A DNA stretch of 64,000 nt from the NCBI RefSeq assembly GCF_013425765.1, contig NZ_JACCJZ010000004.1, positions 248,001-312,000 of the forward strand, in the 5' to 3' direction. Every line of letters begins with the position of its first letter. Position 1 is the first letter of the stretch. The notes under the pieces are model-generated. The model was not told the origin of the DNA. It saw nothing but the letters and a program-made list of their open reading frames with translations, and did not search any database. The translations under genes and the position numbers were made by a program. Shown here piece by piece: positions 27,713 to 35,917 of the stretch. Source of the stretch: Luteimonas deserti. Lineage in GTDB: Bacteria; Pseudomonadota; Gammaproteobacteria; Xanthomonadales; Xanthomonadaceae.

Positions 27713-29077
27713 TTGTCCAGCCCCAGCCACGTCGCCGACACCCCGATCACCGACCGTGCGACGCTCGTGGAGGTGCTCGCCTCCGGCGAGAAACCGCCTG
27801 CCGCCTGGCGCATCGGCACCGAGCACGAGAAATTCGGTTTCCAGCTCGACGACCTGCGCCCGCCCGCCTTCGACGGGGACCGCGGCATCGAGGCGCTGCT
27901 GCGCGGGCTCACCCGCTTCGGCTGGGACGCGGTCGACGAAGGTGGGCGGACGATCGCCCTGCTCAAGGACGGCGCCTCGGTGACCCTGGAGCCGGCCGGC
28001 CAGCTGGAACTCTCCGGCGCGCCGCTGGAAACGATCCACGACACCTGCAGCGAGGTCGGCTCGCATCTGTTCGAGGTCAAGAGCGTCGCCGACGAACTGC
28101 GCCTGGGCTTCCTCGGCATGGGCTTCCAGCCGAAGTGGCGCCGGGACGACATGCCGTGGATGCCCAAGGGCCGCTACAGGATCATGCGCGAGTACATGCC
28201 CAAGGTCGGCGACCTGGGCCTCGACATGATGACCCGCACCTGCACGGTCCAGGTCAATCTCGACTACGCGACCGAAGCCGACATGGTGAAGAAGTTCCGC
28301 GTGTCGCTGGCGCTGCAGCCGATCGCGACCGCGCTGTTCGCCGACTCGCCGTTCACCGAAGGCAGGCCCAACGGGTACCTGAGCTACCGCTCGCACATCT
28401 GGACCGACACCGACGCCGACCGCACCGGCATGCTCGACTTCGTGTTCGAGGACGGCTTCGGCTACGAGCGTTACGTCGACTACCTGCTCGACGTGCCGAT
28501 GTACTTCTCCTACCGCGACGGCACCTACCACGATGCCGCCGGCCAGAGCTTCCGCGACTTCATGCGCGGCGCGCTGCCGGTGCTGCCGGGTCAGCTGCCC
28601 ACGCTGCGCGACTGGAACGACCACATGACCACCGCCTTCCCCGAAGTGCGGTTGAAGAAGTATCTGGAAATGCGCGGTGCCGACGGGGGGCCGTGGAACC
28701 GGTTGTGCGCGCTGCCGGCGTTCTGGACCGGCCTGCTCTACGACGATGCCGCGCTCGATGCGGCCTGGGATCTGGTGCGCGACTTCACCATGACCGAGCG
28801 CAACGCCCTGCGCGACGACGTGGCGCGGCACGCGCTGAAGACCCCGTTCCGCGGTGGCACGCTGCGCGACCTCGCGGTCGAGGCGCTGAAGATCGCCGCC
28901 TCCGGCCTGCAGCGCCGTGCCCGGCACAATGCCCATGGACAGGACGAGCGGGTCTTCCTCGATACGCTGATCGAGATCGCCGAATCCGGCCAGACGCCGG
29001 CCGAGCGCAAGCTCGAACTGTTCCACGGCGCCTGGGCCGGGGACATCGACCGCGTGTTCCGCGAGTTCGCCTACTGA
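27713..29077 (+). CDS. gshA: glutamate-cysteine ligase, plant/alphaproteobacterial type
   Basis: 454 aa from TTG 27713; the ATG at 27690 is in another frame, so a TTG start is needed unless the protein begins later. Motifs of the class 3 (plant-like, GCS2) ligases are present: [40 protein letters not shown] and [11 protein letters not shown]. It makes gamma-glutamylcysteine, the first step of glutathione synthesis. It is not the E. coli GshA family. Glutathione production fits the formaldehyde operon and the monothiol glutaredoxin in this window. Confidence 0.92.
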   Translation: MSSPSHVADTPITDRATLVEVLASGEKPPAAWRIGTEHEKFGFQLDDLRPPAFDGDRGIEALLRGLTRFGWDAVDEGGRTIALLKDGASVTLEPAGQLELSGAPLETIHDTCSEVGSHLFEVKSVADELRLGFLGMGFQPKWRRDDMPWMPKGRYRIMREYMPKVGDLGLDMMTRTCTVQVNLDYATEADMVKKFRVSLALQPIATALFADSPFTEGRPNGYLSYRSHIWTDTDADRTGMLDFVFEDGFGYERYVDYLLDVPMYFSYRDGTYHDAAGQSFRDFMRGALPVLPGQLPTLRDWNDHMTTAFPEVRLKKYLEMRGADGGPWNRLCALPAFWTGLLYDDAALDAAWDLVRDFTMTERNALRDDVARHALKTPFRGGTLRDLAVEALKIAASGLQRRARHNAHGQDERVFLDTLIEIAESGQTPAERKLELFHGAWAGDIDRVFREFAY

Positions 29078-29086
29078 GCCGTGCCC

Positions 29087-29112
29087 GTGCCTGCGCCGTG
29101 TGGCGCAGGCAC
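29087..29112. terminator. bidirectional terminator between gshA and lipoprotein
   Basis: GTGCCTGCGCC (29087-29097) and GGCGCAGGCAC (29102-29112) are an 11-bp perfect stem with a GTGT loop in the 52-base gap between two convergent genes. Confidence 0.65.
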
Positions 29113-29129
29113 CGCCCGGCGCGCCGGGA

Positions 29130-29594
29130 TCACATCCGGCGTGCTTCGAGGATCTTGCCCTCGGCCACCAGCTGCGGCAGCTCGCGCCGATAGATCTCGA
29201 TCTTTTCCGATTCGTCCCAGTTGATCTCGGCCTGGTCGCCGCGCAGCTCGTTGATCGCGCCACGCGCCTTCGGCCATGCACCCGTCTCGGTGTTGAGGGT
29301 GATGCGCTCGTCGCCGACCTCGACCACCCGCATCAGCCCGAACGCGGCTTCGCCAGGGCTGGCGCCGGAGAAATCCACACCCGAGAAATGGGTAAGTTCC
29401 GCGGCGTAGACATCGCCCACACGCGGTTCGGCGAGCACCGGATCGAGCGTGGCGCCGGCCGATGCCGCTGCCGGTGCGGGCGTCGCGGTGCCGTCGGCCT
29501 GGGCCGGGGCGGGGGCCTGCTGGCAGGCCGCCAGTCCGGCGGTGACGACGAGCGTCGCGAGTGTCCGTGCCATCGTCGAGATCGGGGTGCGCAT
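29130..29594 (-). CDS. putative lipoprotein of unknown function
   Basis: 154 aa. The signal peptide ends in the lipobox LAAC with Cys at residue 18 from this start, and an Ala/Pro/Thr-rich linker of about 25 residues follows. The globular part (GDVYAAEL, ITLNTETGAWPKA, EIYRRELPQLVAEGKI) matches no family I can name. An ATG two codons upstream (29600) is possible, but AAGGA lies at the right distance (7 bases) only for 29594. It is divergent from ppc and convergent with gshA. Confidence 0.7.
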   Translation of the reverse strand: MRTPISTMARTLATLVVTAGLAACQQAPAPAQADGTATPAPAAASAGATLDPVLAEPRVGDVYAAELTHFSGVDFSGASPGEAAFGLMRVVEVGDERITLNTETGAWPKARGAINELRGDQAEINWDESEKIEIYRRELPQLVAEGKILEARRM

Positions 29595-29731
29595 GTGCAT
29601 GTCCTTGGCGGTCTGGAGAAGGGGCCTGCGCCTCGGGCGCCGGCGGCGCGCGAAGCATGGGCCAGGCCGCGGTCGTCGACAAGCCGGGGGCCGCCACCGG
29701 ATGCGTGCGCACGCTGCGCTACTCTCGGACC

Positions 29732-32446
29732 ATGAAGCCAAGTCCAGACGCGCCGCTGCGCGACCAGCTCGAATTCTCCGAAACCGACGTCCTGCTGCGC
29801 GACGACGTGCGCCGCCTTGGCGCGATGGTCGGCAACATGCTCGCCGAGCAGGTATCCCCCGGACTGCTCGCCCAGGTCGAAGGCGTACGCCGCGAGGCGA
29901 TCGCGCGTCGCGAGACCGGCGCACCGGTCGACGCCCTCGCCGACGGCCTGGCCCAGGTGTCGCTGGAGGACGCCGACGCGCTGGTCCGTGCGTTCGCGGC
30001 CTACTTCGGTGCGATCAATCTCGCCGAGCGCGTGCATCGCATCCGTCGCCGGCGCCACTACCAGCGCGCCGGCGACGGGCCGCAGCCCGGCGGGCTCGAG
30101 GCCACCCTGCGCGCGCTCAAGGACGCCGGCGTCACGCTGGAGACGTTGCAGGCGTGTCTGGCGCGACTGCAGGTCGAGCCGGTGTTCACCGCGCATCCCA
30201 CCGAGGCGGTGCGACGGGTGCTGCTGGAGAAGGAACGCACGATCGTCGAGCGCCTGATCGCCGACATCGACCGCGAGCGCACTCCCACCGAGCGCCGCGC
30301 CGACGATGCGCGCATCGTGCTGGCGCTGACCTCGGCGTGGCAGACCTCCGAATCGCCGGCCCGCAAGCCGACCGTCGCCGACGAGGTTGAGCATGTCGGC
30401 TACTACCTCTCCAACGTGCTCTACCGCGTGCTGCCGGTGTTCTACGAGACCCTGGGCGACGCGATCGCATCGGTCTACGGCGAGCGGCCCGAGTTGCCGC
30501 GGGTGCTGCGCTTCGGCACCTGGGTCGGCGGCGACATGGACGGCAATCCCAACGTCAATGCCGACACGATGCGCGCCGCGCTCGGCGCGCAGCGCACGCA
30601 GGCGCTCGCGCAGTACCGGCGCGACCTGCGCGCGCTGGGCAACGTGCTGACCCAGACCCTGGGCCGTGCGCGCATCGAAGACGCCGTGCCGGCACGCGCG
30701 GACGAGTACAGGCGCCTGCTGCCGGACGCCGACGCGGCGCTCAACCCGCGCCATGCCGACATGCCCTACCGGCGTCTGCTCGATCTGATGCAGCTGCGCC
30801 TGCGGCTCACCGATGCCGACCACCGCGCCGGCTACGCGGATGCGGGCGAGTTCATCGCCGACCTCGCACGCATGGACGCGAGCCTGCGCGCGCACCGTGG
30901 CGAACACGCCGGGCGTTTCGCCCTCGAACGGTTGCTGTGGCGCGCACGCACGTTCGGCTTCCATCTCGCGGCGCTCGACCTGCGTCAGGATTCGGCGGTG
31001 CACGACGAGGTGCTGGGGCGCATCGACGGCGGCGACTGGACGGCGCGCAGCGTCGACAGCCGCGTGCAGCAGCTGCACGCGATGCTCGATGCTCCGCCGC
31101 AGGCCGCCGCCGACGACGACAGCGTGGCCTCGACCCTCGGCGTATTCCGCGCGGTGCTCGACCTGCGCCGCAGCCACGGCGACCAGGCCACCGGCCTCTA
31201 CATCATCTCGATGGCGCGCAGCGCGGCCGATGCACTGGCGGTACTGGCGCTGGCGCGCATCGCCGGCTGCGTGATCGACGACCAGGTGCCGCTGGACGTG
31301 GCGCCGTTGTTCGAGACCGTCGACGATCTGCAGGCCGCGCCGGGGGTGATGCGTGCACTGTTCGACGATCCGCGCTACCGCGCCCATCTCGCGGCGCGCG
31401 GCGGCCGGCAGACGGTGATGCTGGGCTATTCCGACAGTGCCAAGGACGGCGGCCTGCTGGCCTCGCGCTGGGCACTGCAACGCACCCAGGTCGAACTGAC
31501 CGCGCTGGCCCAGGCGGCGGGCGTGCGCATCGTGTTCTTCCACGGACGCGGCGGCTCGGTCAGCCGCGGCGGCGGCAAGACCGAGCGCGCGATCGTCGCG
31601 GCCCCGCGCGGATCGGTCGACGCCAGTCTGCGCGTGACCGAACAGGGGGAGGTGATCCATCGCCGCTACGGCATTCGCGCGCTGGCCCTGCGCAACCTGG
31701 AGCAGGCCACCGGCGCGGTGCTGCAGGCCACGCTGCGGCCACGACCGGCCGACTCGCGCGAAGACACCTGGCGCGCCATCGCCACGGACCTCGCTGCGGT
31801 CGGGCGCGCCCACTACCGCGCGCTGGTCCACGAGCGCGCCGACTTCCCGGACTATTTCCGCACGGCCACGCCGATCGACGTGATCGAGCGGCTGCAGATC
31901 GGCTCGCGCCCGTCACGTCGCCGCGACGGCGGGATTTCCAATCTGCGGGCGATTCCGTGGGTGTTCGCCTGGGCGCAGAACCGCTCCGGCCTGACCGGCT
32001 GGTACGGCATCGGCACCGCGCTGCAACACGGCCTGCGCACCTACGGCCAGCAGACGATGACCGAGATGGTGCGCGACTGGCCGTTCTTCCGCGCCATGCT
32101 CGACGACGTGGAGATGCTGCTGGCCAAGACCGACATCGCCATCTTCGAGCGCTACTCCCGCCTGTCCGGCGAGGCGCACGAGGCCTTCTTCCCCGGAATC
32201 CTCGAAGAATGCCTGCGCACGCGCGATGCGATCCTGCTGCTCAAGGGCCAGGACGTGCTCCTGGCCGACGACTACCGGCTGCAGCTGTCGATCCGCCTGC
32301 GCAATCCCTACGTCGATCCGATCAGCCTGCTGCAGGTGGAACTGCTGCGCCGCTGGCGCGAGGCGGCGCGCGAGGACGAGGCTCTGCTGCGTGCGCTGGT
32401 GTCGACGGTGAACGGCATCGCCGCCGGGATCCAGAACACCGGTTAG
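29732..32446 (+). CDS. ppc: phosphoenolpyruvate carboxylase
   Basis: 904 aa, usual length for bacterial PEPC (about 880-940). Conserved catalytic segments are VFTAHPTEAVRR (the essential His), GGDMDGNPNV (bicarbonate/PEP site), LGYSDSAKDGG and FFHGRGGSVSRGGG. It ends in the family form NGIAAGIQNTG, the C-terminal Gly being conserved. It carboxylates PEP to oxaloacetate, refilling the TCA cycle. ATG 29732 is used; no upstream start lies in the domain. There is no near neighbour of related function. Confidence 0.96.
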   Translation: MKPSPDAPLRDQLEFSETDVLLRDDVRRLGAMVGNMLAEQVSPGLLAQVEGVRREAIARRETGAPVDALADGLAQVSLEDADALVRAFAAYFGAINLAERVHRIRRRRHYQRAGDGPQPGGLEATLRALKDAGVTLETLQACLARLQVEPVFTAHPTEAVRRVLLEKERTIVERLIADIDRERTPTERRADDARIVLALTSAWQTSESPARKPTVADEVEHVGYYLSNVLYRVLPVFYETLGDAIASVYGERPELPRVLRFGTWVGGDMDGNPNVNADTMRAALGAQRTQALAQYRRDLRALGNVLTQTLGRARIEDAVPARADEYRRLLPDADAALNPRHADMPYRRLLDLMQLRLRLTDADHRAGYADAGEFIADLARMDASLRAHRGEHAGRFALERLLWRARTFGFHLAALDLRQDSAVHDEVLGRIDGGDWTARSVDSRVQQLHAMLDAPPQAAADDDSVASTLGVFRAVLDLRRSHGDQATGLYIISMARSAADALAVLALARIAGCVIDDQVPLDVAPLFETVDDLQAAPGVMRALFDDPRYRAHLAARGGRQTVMLGYSDSAKDGGLLASRWALQRTQVELTALAQAAGVRIVFFHGRGGSVSRGGGKTERAIVAAPRGSVDASLRVTEQGEVIHRRYGIRALALRNLEQATGAVLQATLRPRPADSREDTWRAIATDLAAVGRAHYRALVHERADFPDYFRTATPIDVIERLQIGSRPSRRRDGGISNLRAIPWVFAWAQNRSGLTGWYGIGTALQHGLRTYGQQTMTEMVRDWPFFRAMLDDVEMLLAKTDIAIFERYSRLSGEAHEAFFPGILEECLRTRDAILLLKGQDVLLADDYRLQLSIRLRNPYVDPISLLQVELLRRWREAAREDEALLRALVSTVNGIAAGIQNTG

Positions 32447-32540
32447 CGATGGGCGCCGCCGTGCATGCGCGCGCCTTCACCCCGGGCTGCCGCTGCCCCA
32501 CCTAGCGTGGACGCCCATCCCCCGACACGCCCGCCTGCCG

Positions 32541-33341
32541 ATGGCTGCCACCCTCCGCATCGCGACCTACAACGTCAACGGCATCACGTCGCGGCTGCCG
32601 CATCTGCTGCGCTGGCTCGAGGCCACGCGTCCGGACATCGTCGCGCTGCAGGAGCTCAAGGCGAGCGACGAGGCCTTTCCGCTCGAGGCGATCCAGGACG
32701 CGGGTTACGGCGCGCTGTGGCATGGCCAGCGCGCATGGAACGGCGTGGCCCTGCTGGGGCGCGGCACGACGCCGGTGCAGAGCCGGCGTGGACTGCCCGG
32801 CGATCCTGCCGACACCCAGAGCCGCTATCTCGAGGCCGCGGTGCATGGCGTGCTGGTGGGCGCCCTCTATCTGCCCAACGGCAATCCCCGCCCGGGCCCG
32901 AAGTTCGACTACAAGCTGGCCTGGATGCGTCGTCTGGCCGCCCATGCACGCGGACTCGTCGGACTGCCGCATCCGGTGGCGCTGATCGGCGATTTCAACG
33001 TGATTCCCGAGGACATCGACGTCTACGACCCGAACGCCTGGCGTCGCGACGCACTGATCCAGCCCGAGGTGCGCGCCGCGTATGCGCAGCTGCTCGAACA
33101 GGGCTGGACCGACACCCTGCGTGCCCTGTTCGAGGACGCGCCGGTCTATACGTTCTGGGATCACTTCCGCCAGCACGCCGAGCGCGATCGCGGGCTTCGG
33201 ATCGACCACCTACTGCTCAATCCGGTGTTGTCCGCGGCCGTCGAGGCCGCCGGGGTCGATCAGTGGATGCGTCTGGAAGAAAAGGCCAGCGACCACGCGC
33301 CGACCTGGGTGGAGATCGCGGTGGAGCACGCGATCCCCTGA
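32541..33341 (+). CDS. xth: exodeoxyribonuclease III (Xth/ExoA family)
   Basis: 266 aa. EEP-fold AP endonuclease/3'-5' exonuclease. Motifs are ATYNVNGI, VALQELKA (metal-binding Glu), GDFNVIPED (Asp-Asn), LRIDHLLLN and the terminal SDHAPTW (catalytic His). It removes abasic sites and 3' blocks in base excision repair. The last 45 or so codons are repeated, degenerate, once or twice more just downstream, as part of a triplicated gene-junction block. The intact copy ends at the first TGA, 7 bases before a hairpin. Confidence 0.93.
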   Translation: MAATLRIATYNVNGITSRLPHLLRWLEATRPDIVALQELKASDEAFPLEAIQDAGYGALWHGQRAWNGVALLGRGTTPVQSRRGLPGDPADTQSRYLEAAVHGVLVGALYLPNGNPRPGPKFDYKLAWMRRLAAHARGLVGLPHPVALIGDFNVIPEDIDVYDPNAWRRDALIQPEVRAAYAQLLEQGWTDTLRALFEDAPVYTFWDHFRQHAERDRGLRIDHLLLNPVLSAAVEAAGVDQWMRLEEKASDHAPTWVEIAVEHAIP

Positions 33342-33421
33342 CACGGCGCTGCCGCCCACCGTGAGGTGGGCGGCAGCGGCGCTGTATCGGGGCTGGGTCT
33401 TGGCCGTACCCGTACCCGTAC
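33210..33421 (+). repeat. junction repeat copy A (xth end + hairpin + katN-like tail)
   Basis: First, intact unit: the last 45 or so codons of xth, a 13-bp hairpin (33348-33377) and, 14 bases on, a 21-bp segment (33392-33412) resembling the manganese catalase 3' end. Copies B and C repeat the same order downstream. Confidence 0.8.
33348..33377. terminator. xth terminator hairpin (copy A)
   Basis: GCTGCCGCCCACC and GGTGGGCGGCAGC form a perfect 13-bp stem (14 with the flanking C-G pair) with loop GTGA, 7 bases after the xth stop. Confidence 0.7.
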
Positions 33422-33640
33422 CTGCTGCTTAATCCGGTGCCGTCCGCGGCCGCCACGGTCGATCAGTGGATACGTCTGGAAGAGAAGGCCAGCGACCACG
33501 CGCCGACCTGGGTGGAGATCGCGGTGGAGCACGCGATCCCCCGGCACGGCGCCGCCGCCCACCGTGAGGCGGGCGGCAGCGGCGCTGTATCGGGGTTGGG
33601 TCTTGGTCGTACCCGCGGCGGGCCCAGCGCCGCGTTACGC
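33422..33640 (+). pseudogene. junction repeat copy B with xth 3' fragment
   Basis: A degenerate duplicate of copy A, offset by 212 bp at its left end and 203 bp after a 9-bp deletion. It still reads LNPVPSAAATVDQW then RLEEKASDHAPTWVEIAVEH, but has lost the stop codon (CCCCGG in place of CCCTGA). Its hairpin (33551-33580) keeps the GTGA loop with two mismatched pairs. The 21-bp catalase-tail-like segment recurs at 33595-33615, again 14 bases after the hairpin. Remnant, not a gene. Confidence 0.75.
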
Positions 33641-33793
33641 AGCAGTGACACAGGTCGGCAAGAAAAGGCCAGCGACCACGCGCCGACCTGGGTGGAGATC
33701 GCGGCGGAGCACGATCCCCCGACACGACCGTGCCGCCCGCCGTGAGGCGGGCGGCACAGGCACTGCGTCAGCGCTGGGTCTTGACCGCACCCG
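33641..33793 (+). repeat. junction repeat copy C running into katN 3' end
   Basis: Third unit, offset 180 bp from B. The xth fragment is shorter and more decayed (AAAAGGCCAGCGACCACG is conserved from 33663). The hairpin at 33730-33757 (TGCCGCCCGCC, GTGA, GGCGGGCGGCA) is perfect again. The 21-bp segment at 33773-33793 is the real 3' end of the manganese catalase coding sequence, so this copy supplies the working terminator of that gene. Confidence 0.75.
33730..33757. terminator. manganese catalase terminator hairpin (copy C)
   Basis: TGCCGCCCGCC and GGCGGGCGGCA make an 11-bp perfect stem, 12 with the flanking G-C pair, loop GTGA, 11 bases downstream of the minus-strand catalase stop. Confidence 0.65.
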
Positions 33794-34664
33794 CGCCGGG
33801 GCCGGCGCCGAGTTCCGCGCCGGTGAGCGGATCGGAATCCGGCACCGAGGCGGTGCGCTCGGCGAAGGCGTTGACCGCCTGGAGCTCGCGTTCACCCAGC
33901 AGTACAGTGGCGCTGCCGTCGCCGCCGTCGACCGCGCACTGAGCATCGCGGTCTTCCACCCGCTCCCACAGCTCGCCGGAATTCCACGGGCCGCGCACGT
34001 CGCCACCTTCGCCCTGGGACATGTCGAAGTAGAGATCGGTGAAGGCCGGATCGCCCGGCAGCTTGCCCGGCGGGAAGTTGGGCGTGATCGCGTACAGCGC
34101 CTTCTCGAACGACTTCTGGTGCGCGACCTCGCGGGTCATCAGGAACGTCAGTGCATCCTTGACGCCCGGATCCGTGGTCAGGTTGATCAGCCGCTCGTAG
34201 ACCATCTTGGCGCGCGCCTCGGCGGCGATGTTCGAACGCAGGTCCGCCGTCGGCTCGCCGATGGTGTCGATGTAGGCCGCGGTCCACGGCACGCCGCTCG
34301 AATTCACCAGCGCCGGCCCGTTGCCGTACAGGATGGCCTGGGTCTGGCTGGTGCTGTTGCCGGTGAGATTGCGCATGTCGGCCATTTCTTCCATGCCTTC
34401 CGCGAGCTCGCCCTTGGCGCCCTTGTTGAGCATAGTGATGATCGAGCCGATGATCTCGAGGTGGCTCAGCTCCTCGGTCGCGATGTCGAAGAACAGGTCC
34501 TTGCGGCCCGGATCGTCCTCGGCCAGGGCCTGGGTGAAGTAGCGCATCGCCGCGGCGAGCTCACCCTGCGGTCCGCCGAACTGTTCGAGCATGAGCGTGG
34601 CGAGCTGCGGATTGCCTTGCTCGACACGGACCGTGTACTGGAGTTTCTTGTTGTGCATGAACAT
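33768..34664 (-). CDS. katN: manganese catalase
   Basis: 298 aa. Ferritin-like four-helix core with the dimanganese ligands in MLEQFGGPQGELAAAMRYF (Glu), ATEELSHLE (Glu and His), AEARAKMVYERL (Glu) and MTREVAHQKSFEKAL (Glu and His). The N-terminus MFMHNKKLQYTVRV is typical, so ATG 34664 is used although the frame stays open upstream. It splits hydrogen peroxide without haem. The last 8 or so codons (GAVKTQR region) lie in repeat copy C. It is followed upstream by a DUF892 gene on the same strand; the pairing is common in general stress regions. Confidence 0.92.
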   Translation of the reverse strand: MFMHNKKLQYTVRVEQGNPQLATLMLEQFGGPQGELAAAMRYFTQALAEDDPGRKDLFFDIATEELSHLEIIGSIITMLNKGAKGELAEGMEEMADMRNLTGNSTSQTQAILYGNGPALVNSSGVPWTAAYIDTIGEPTADLRSNIAAEARAKMVYERLINLTTDPGVKDALTFLMTREVAHQKSFEKALYAITPNFPPGKLPGDPAFTDLYFDMSQGEGGDVRGPWNSGELWERVEDRDAQCAVDGGDGSATVLLGERELQAVNAFAERTASVPDSDPLTGAELGAGPGAGAVKTQR

Positions 34665-34783
34665 CGGGAGGGAGTCCTCTGTGGGCCTGACGGGGCTGCC
34701 CACGCTAGGGCCGCCGCGATGACCGGCGCATGAGATTCCAGACGGTCTGCGCCGGCGGTGCGAAACACTTGCCGTACATGGCT

Positions 34784-34797
34784 CGCACACGTGTGCG
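34784..34797. promoter_or_regulatory. 14-bp perfect palindrome upstream of katN
   Basis: CGCACACGTGTGCG reads the same on both strands. It lies 120 bases upstream of the catalase ATG, a possible regulator site. Confidence 0.35.
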
Positions 34798-35136
34798 TGC
34801 ACCGGAAACGGGCGATCGAAGGGGTCGATCGCGTCATGCGATCACGCTTCAACGGAACGCGTGATCCCGGGTCGACATGCACGTGCAGCGCAATGGACAT
34901 GCGACGGCCGTGTTGCGCATGGCCGGCATGCACCGCATTGCGATAGGCCATGCCGATAGATGGACCGTTGCCTGGTCTTGGCCCCATCGACCGGTCGACG
35001 TGGACGGACCGGGTGCGGCCCTGGCCGTCGTGTACGCGCAGTGCGTCGCCGACTGCAGCGTTGTAGGCGTCGGCGCGACGGATGGCCCCACGGTCGGGTC
35101 GTGTGCGCCGCACCTCATGCCTGCGCACCTGCGCAA

Positions 35137-35166
35137 CGACGTCCGGCCAGGTGCGGCCGGACGTCG
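35137..35166 (-). terminator. terminator of DUF892 gene
   Basis: CGACGTCCGGCC and GGCCGGACGTCG form a 12-bp perfect stem with loop AGGTGC, 9 bases past the stop of the minus-strand gene. No U-tract. Confidence 0.6.
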
Positions 35167-35175
35167 CGCCATGCA

Positions 35176-35673
35176 TCAGCCCGCGTCGGCGGCGTCCTGG
35201 TTGCCGCCCGATTCGGCCAGCAGGGTCAGCTTGGCGTCGGTGGCTTTTTCTTCTTCGAGCGTCGCCTGCAGCAGCTTGATCGCATCGTTGTAGCCGAGCT
35301 GCTTGGCGAGCGCGCAGATGGTGCCGTAGGAGGCGATCTCGTAATGCTCGACCTTCTGCGCGCCCCCGATCAGCGCGGCGTCGCGCAGCGGGCCCTTCTC
35401 GATCTCGTCGATGACTTCCTTGCTCTCTTCCACCAGGCCTTCCATCGCCGCGCACTTGATGCGCTTGAGCCGGATGCCGAGCAGTTCCACCACCTGATCG
35501 AGGCGCTCGATCTGGCCCGCGGTCTCCTCGAGGTGGGCCTCGAACGCGGCTGCCAGCTCCGGATTGCTCGATGCGCGAATCAGGCGCGGAAGTGCCTTGG
35601 TGATCTGCCGCTCCGCGGAATGGATGTCGGAGAGTTCATGGATGAAGAGATCTTCGAGCGTCTTGACGGCCAT
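35176..35673 (-). CDS. DUF892 (YciF-like) ferritin-like protein
   Basis: 165 aa, all-helical ferritin-like fold of the YciE/YciF family. The N-terminal HELSDIHSAERQITKALPRL contains the first Glu/His ligand set, AAFEAHLEETAGQIERL the second, and KVEHYEIASYGT the third. YciF-type proteins are stress-induced in enterobacteria and may bind a di-metal centre; a biochemical role is not settled. ATG 35673 has GGAG upstream. It sits beside manganese catalase, consistent with an oxidative or stationary-phase stress group. Confidence 0.88.
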   Translation of the reverse strand: MAVKTLEDLFIHELSDIHSAERQITKALPRLIRASSNPELAAAFEAHLEETAGQIERLDQVVELLGIRLKRIKCAAMEGLVEESKEVIDEIEKGPLRDAALIGGAQKVEHYEIASYGTICALAKQLGYNDAIKLLQATLEEEKATDAKLTLLAESGGNQDAADAG

Positions 35674-35825
35674 AGCGGGAACTCCGGGGGTGAGGACGGG
35701 CGATTGGAAGGCAGCGCTCGTGAGCCGCACGTGAGCCGCGCGAGCAGCAAGACGTGTGTTCATGCATGCCTGACATGCTCCCATTGGGAGTGCGAGAAGG
35801 GCTGCCAGGCTCTTCAGTCGCGACG

Positions 35826-35859
35826 CTAAATAAAAATTTCTTACCTCGCGTTGACGAGG
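35826..35859 (-). terminator. rho-independent terminator of the defence operon
   Basis: On the minus strand CCTCG-TCAACG-CGAGG is followed by TAAGAAATTTTTATTTA, a classic hairpin plus U-rich tract about 60 bases after the res stop. It is the only such U-tract terminator seen in the window, in line with a foreign origin of the island. Confidence 0.7.
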
Positions 35860-35917
35860 CTGCTCTGCCGCACTTTTACCAGCGATATCAATGGCTGTCA
35901 GGGGTTTGCGAATACGA

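Larger units (their letters stand above)
34665..35175. other. 511-base region without a supported gene
   Basis: Small open frames occur on both strands, but none has family features, a good start site or codon use like its neighbours. The region holds a 14-bp palindrome (34784-34797) about 120 bases upstream of the manganese catalase start and a strong hairpin (35137-35166) that ends the DUF892 transcript. A catalase promoter is expected here; I cannot place its -10 and -35 with confidence. Confidence 0.5.

Noticed and set aside
33437-33745. Open frame of about 100 codons on the plus strand reading like an exonuclease III C-terminus
   Set aside because: It is made of the decayed second and third copies of the xth 3' end plus hairpins and has no promoter or start site of its own.
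34849-35172. Small open frames on both strands between the catalase and DUF892 genes
   Set aside because: No family features, no ribosome sites, arginine/histidine-rich composition typical of shadow frames in GC-rich DNA.
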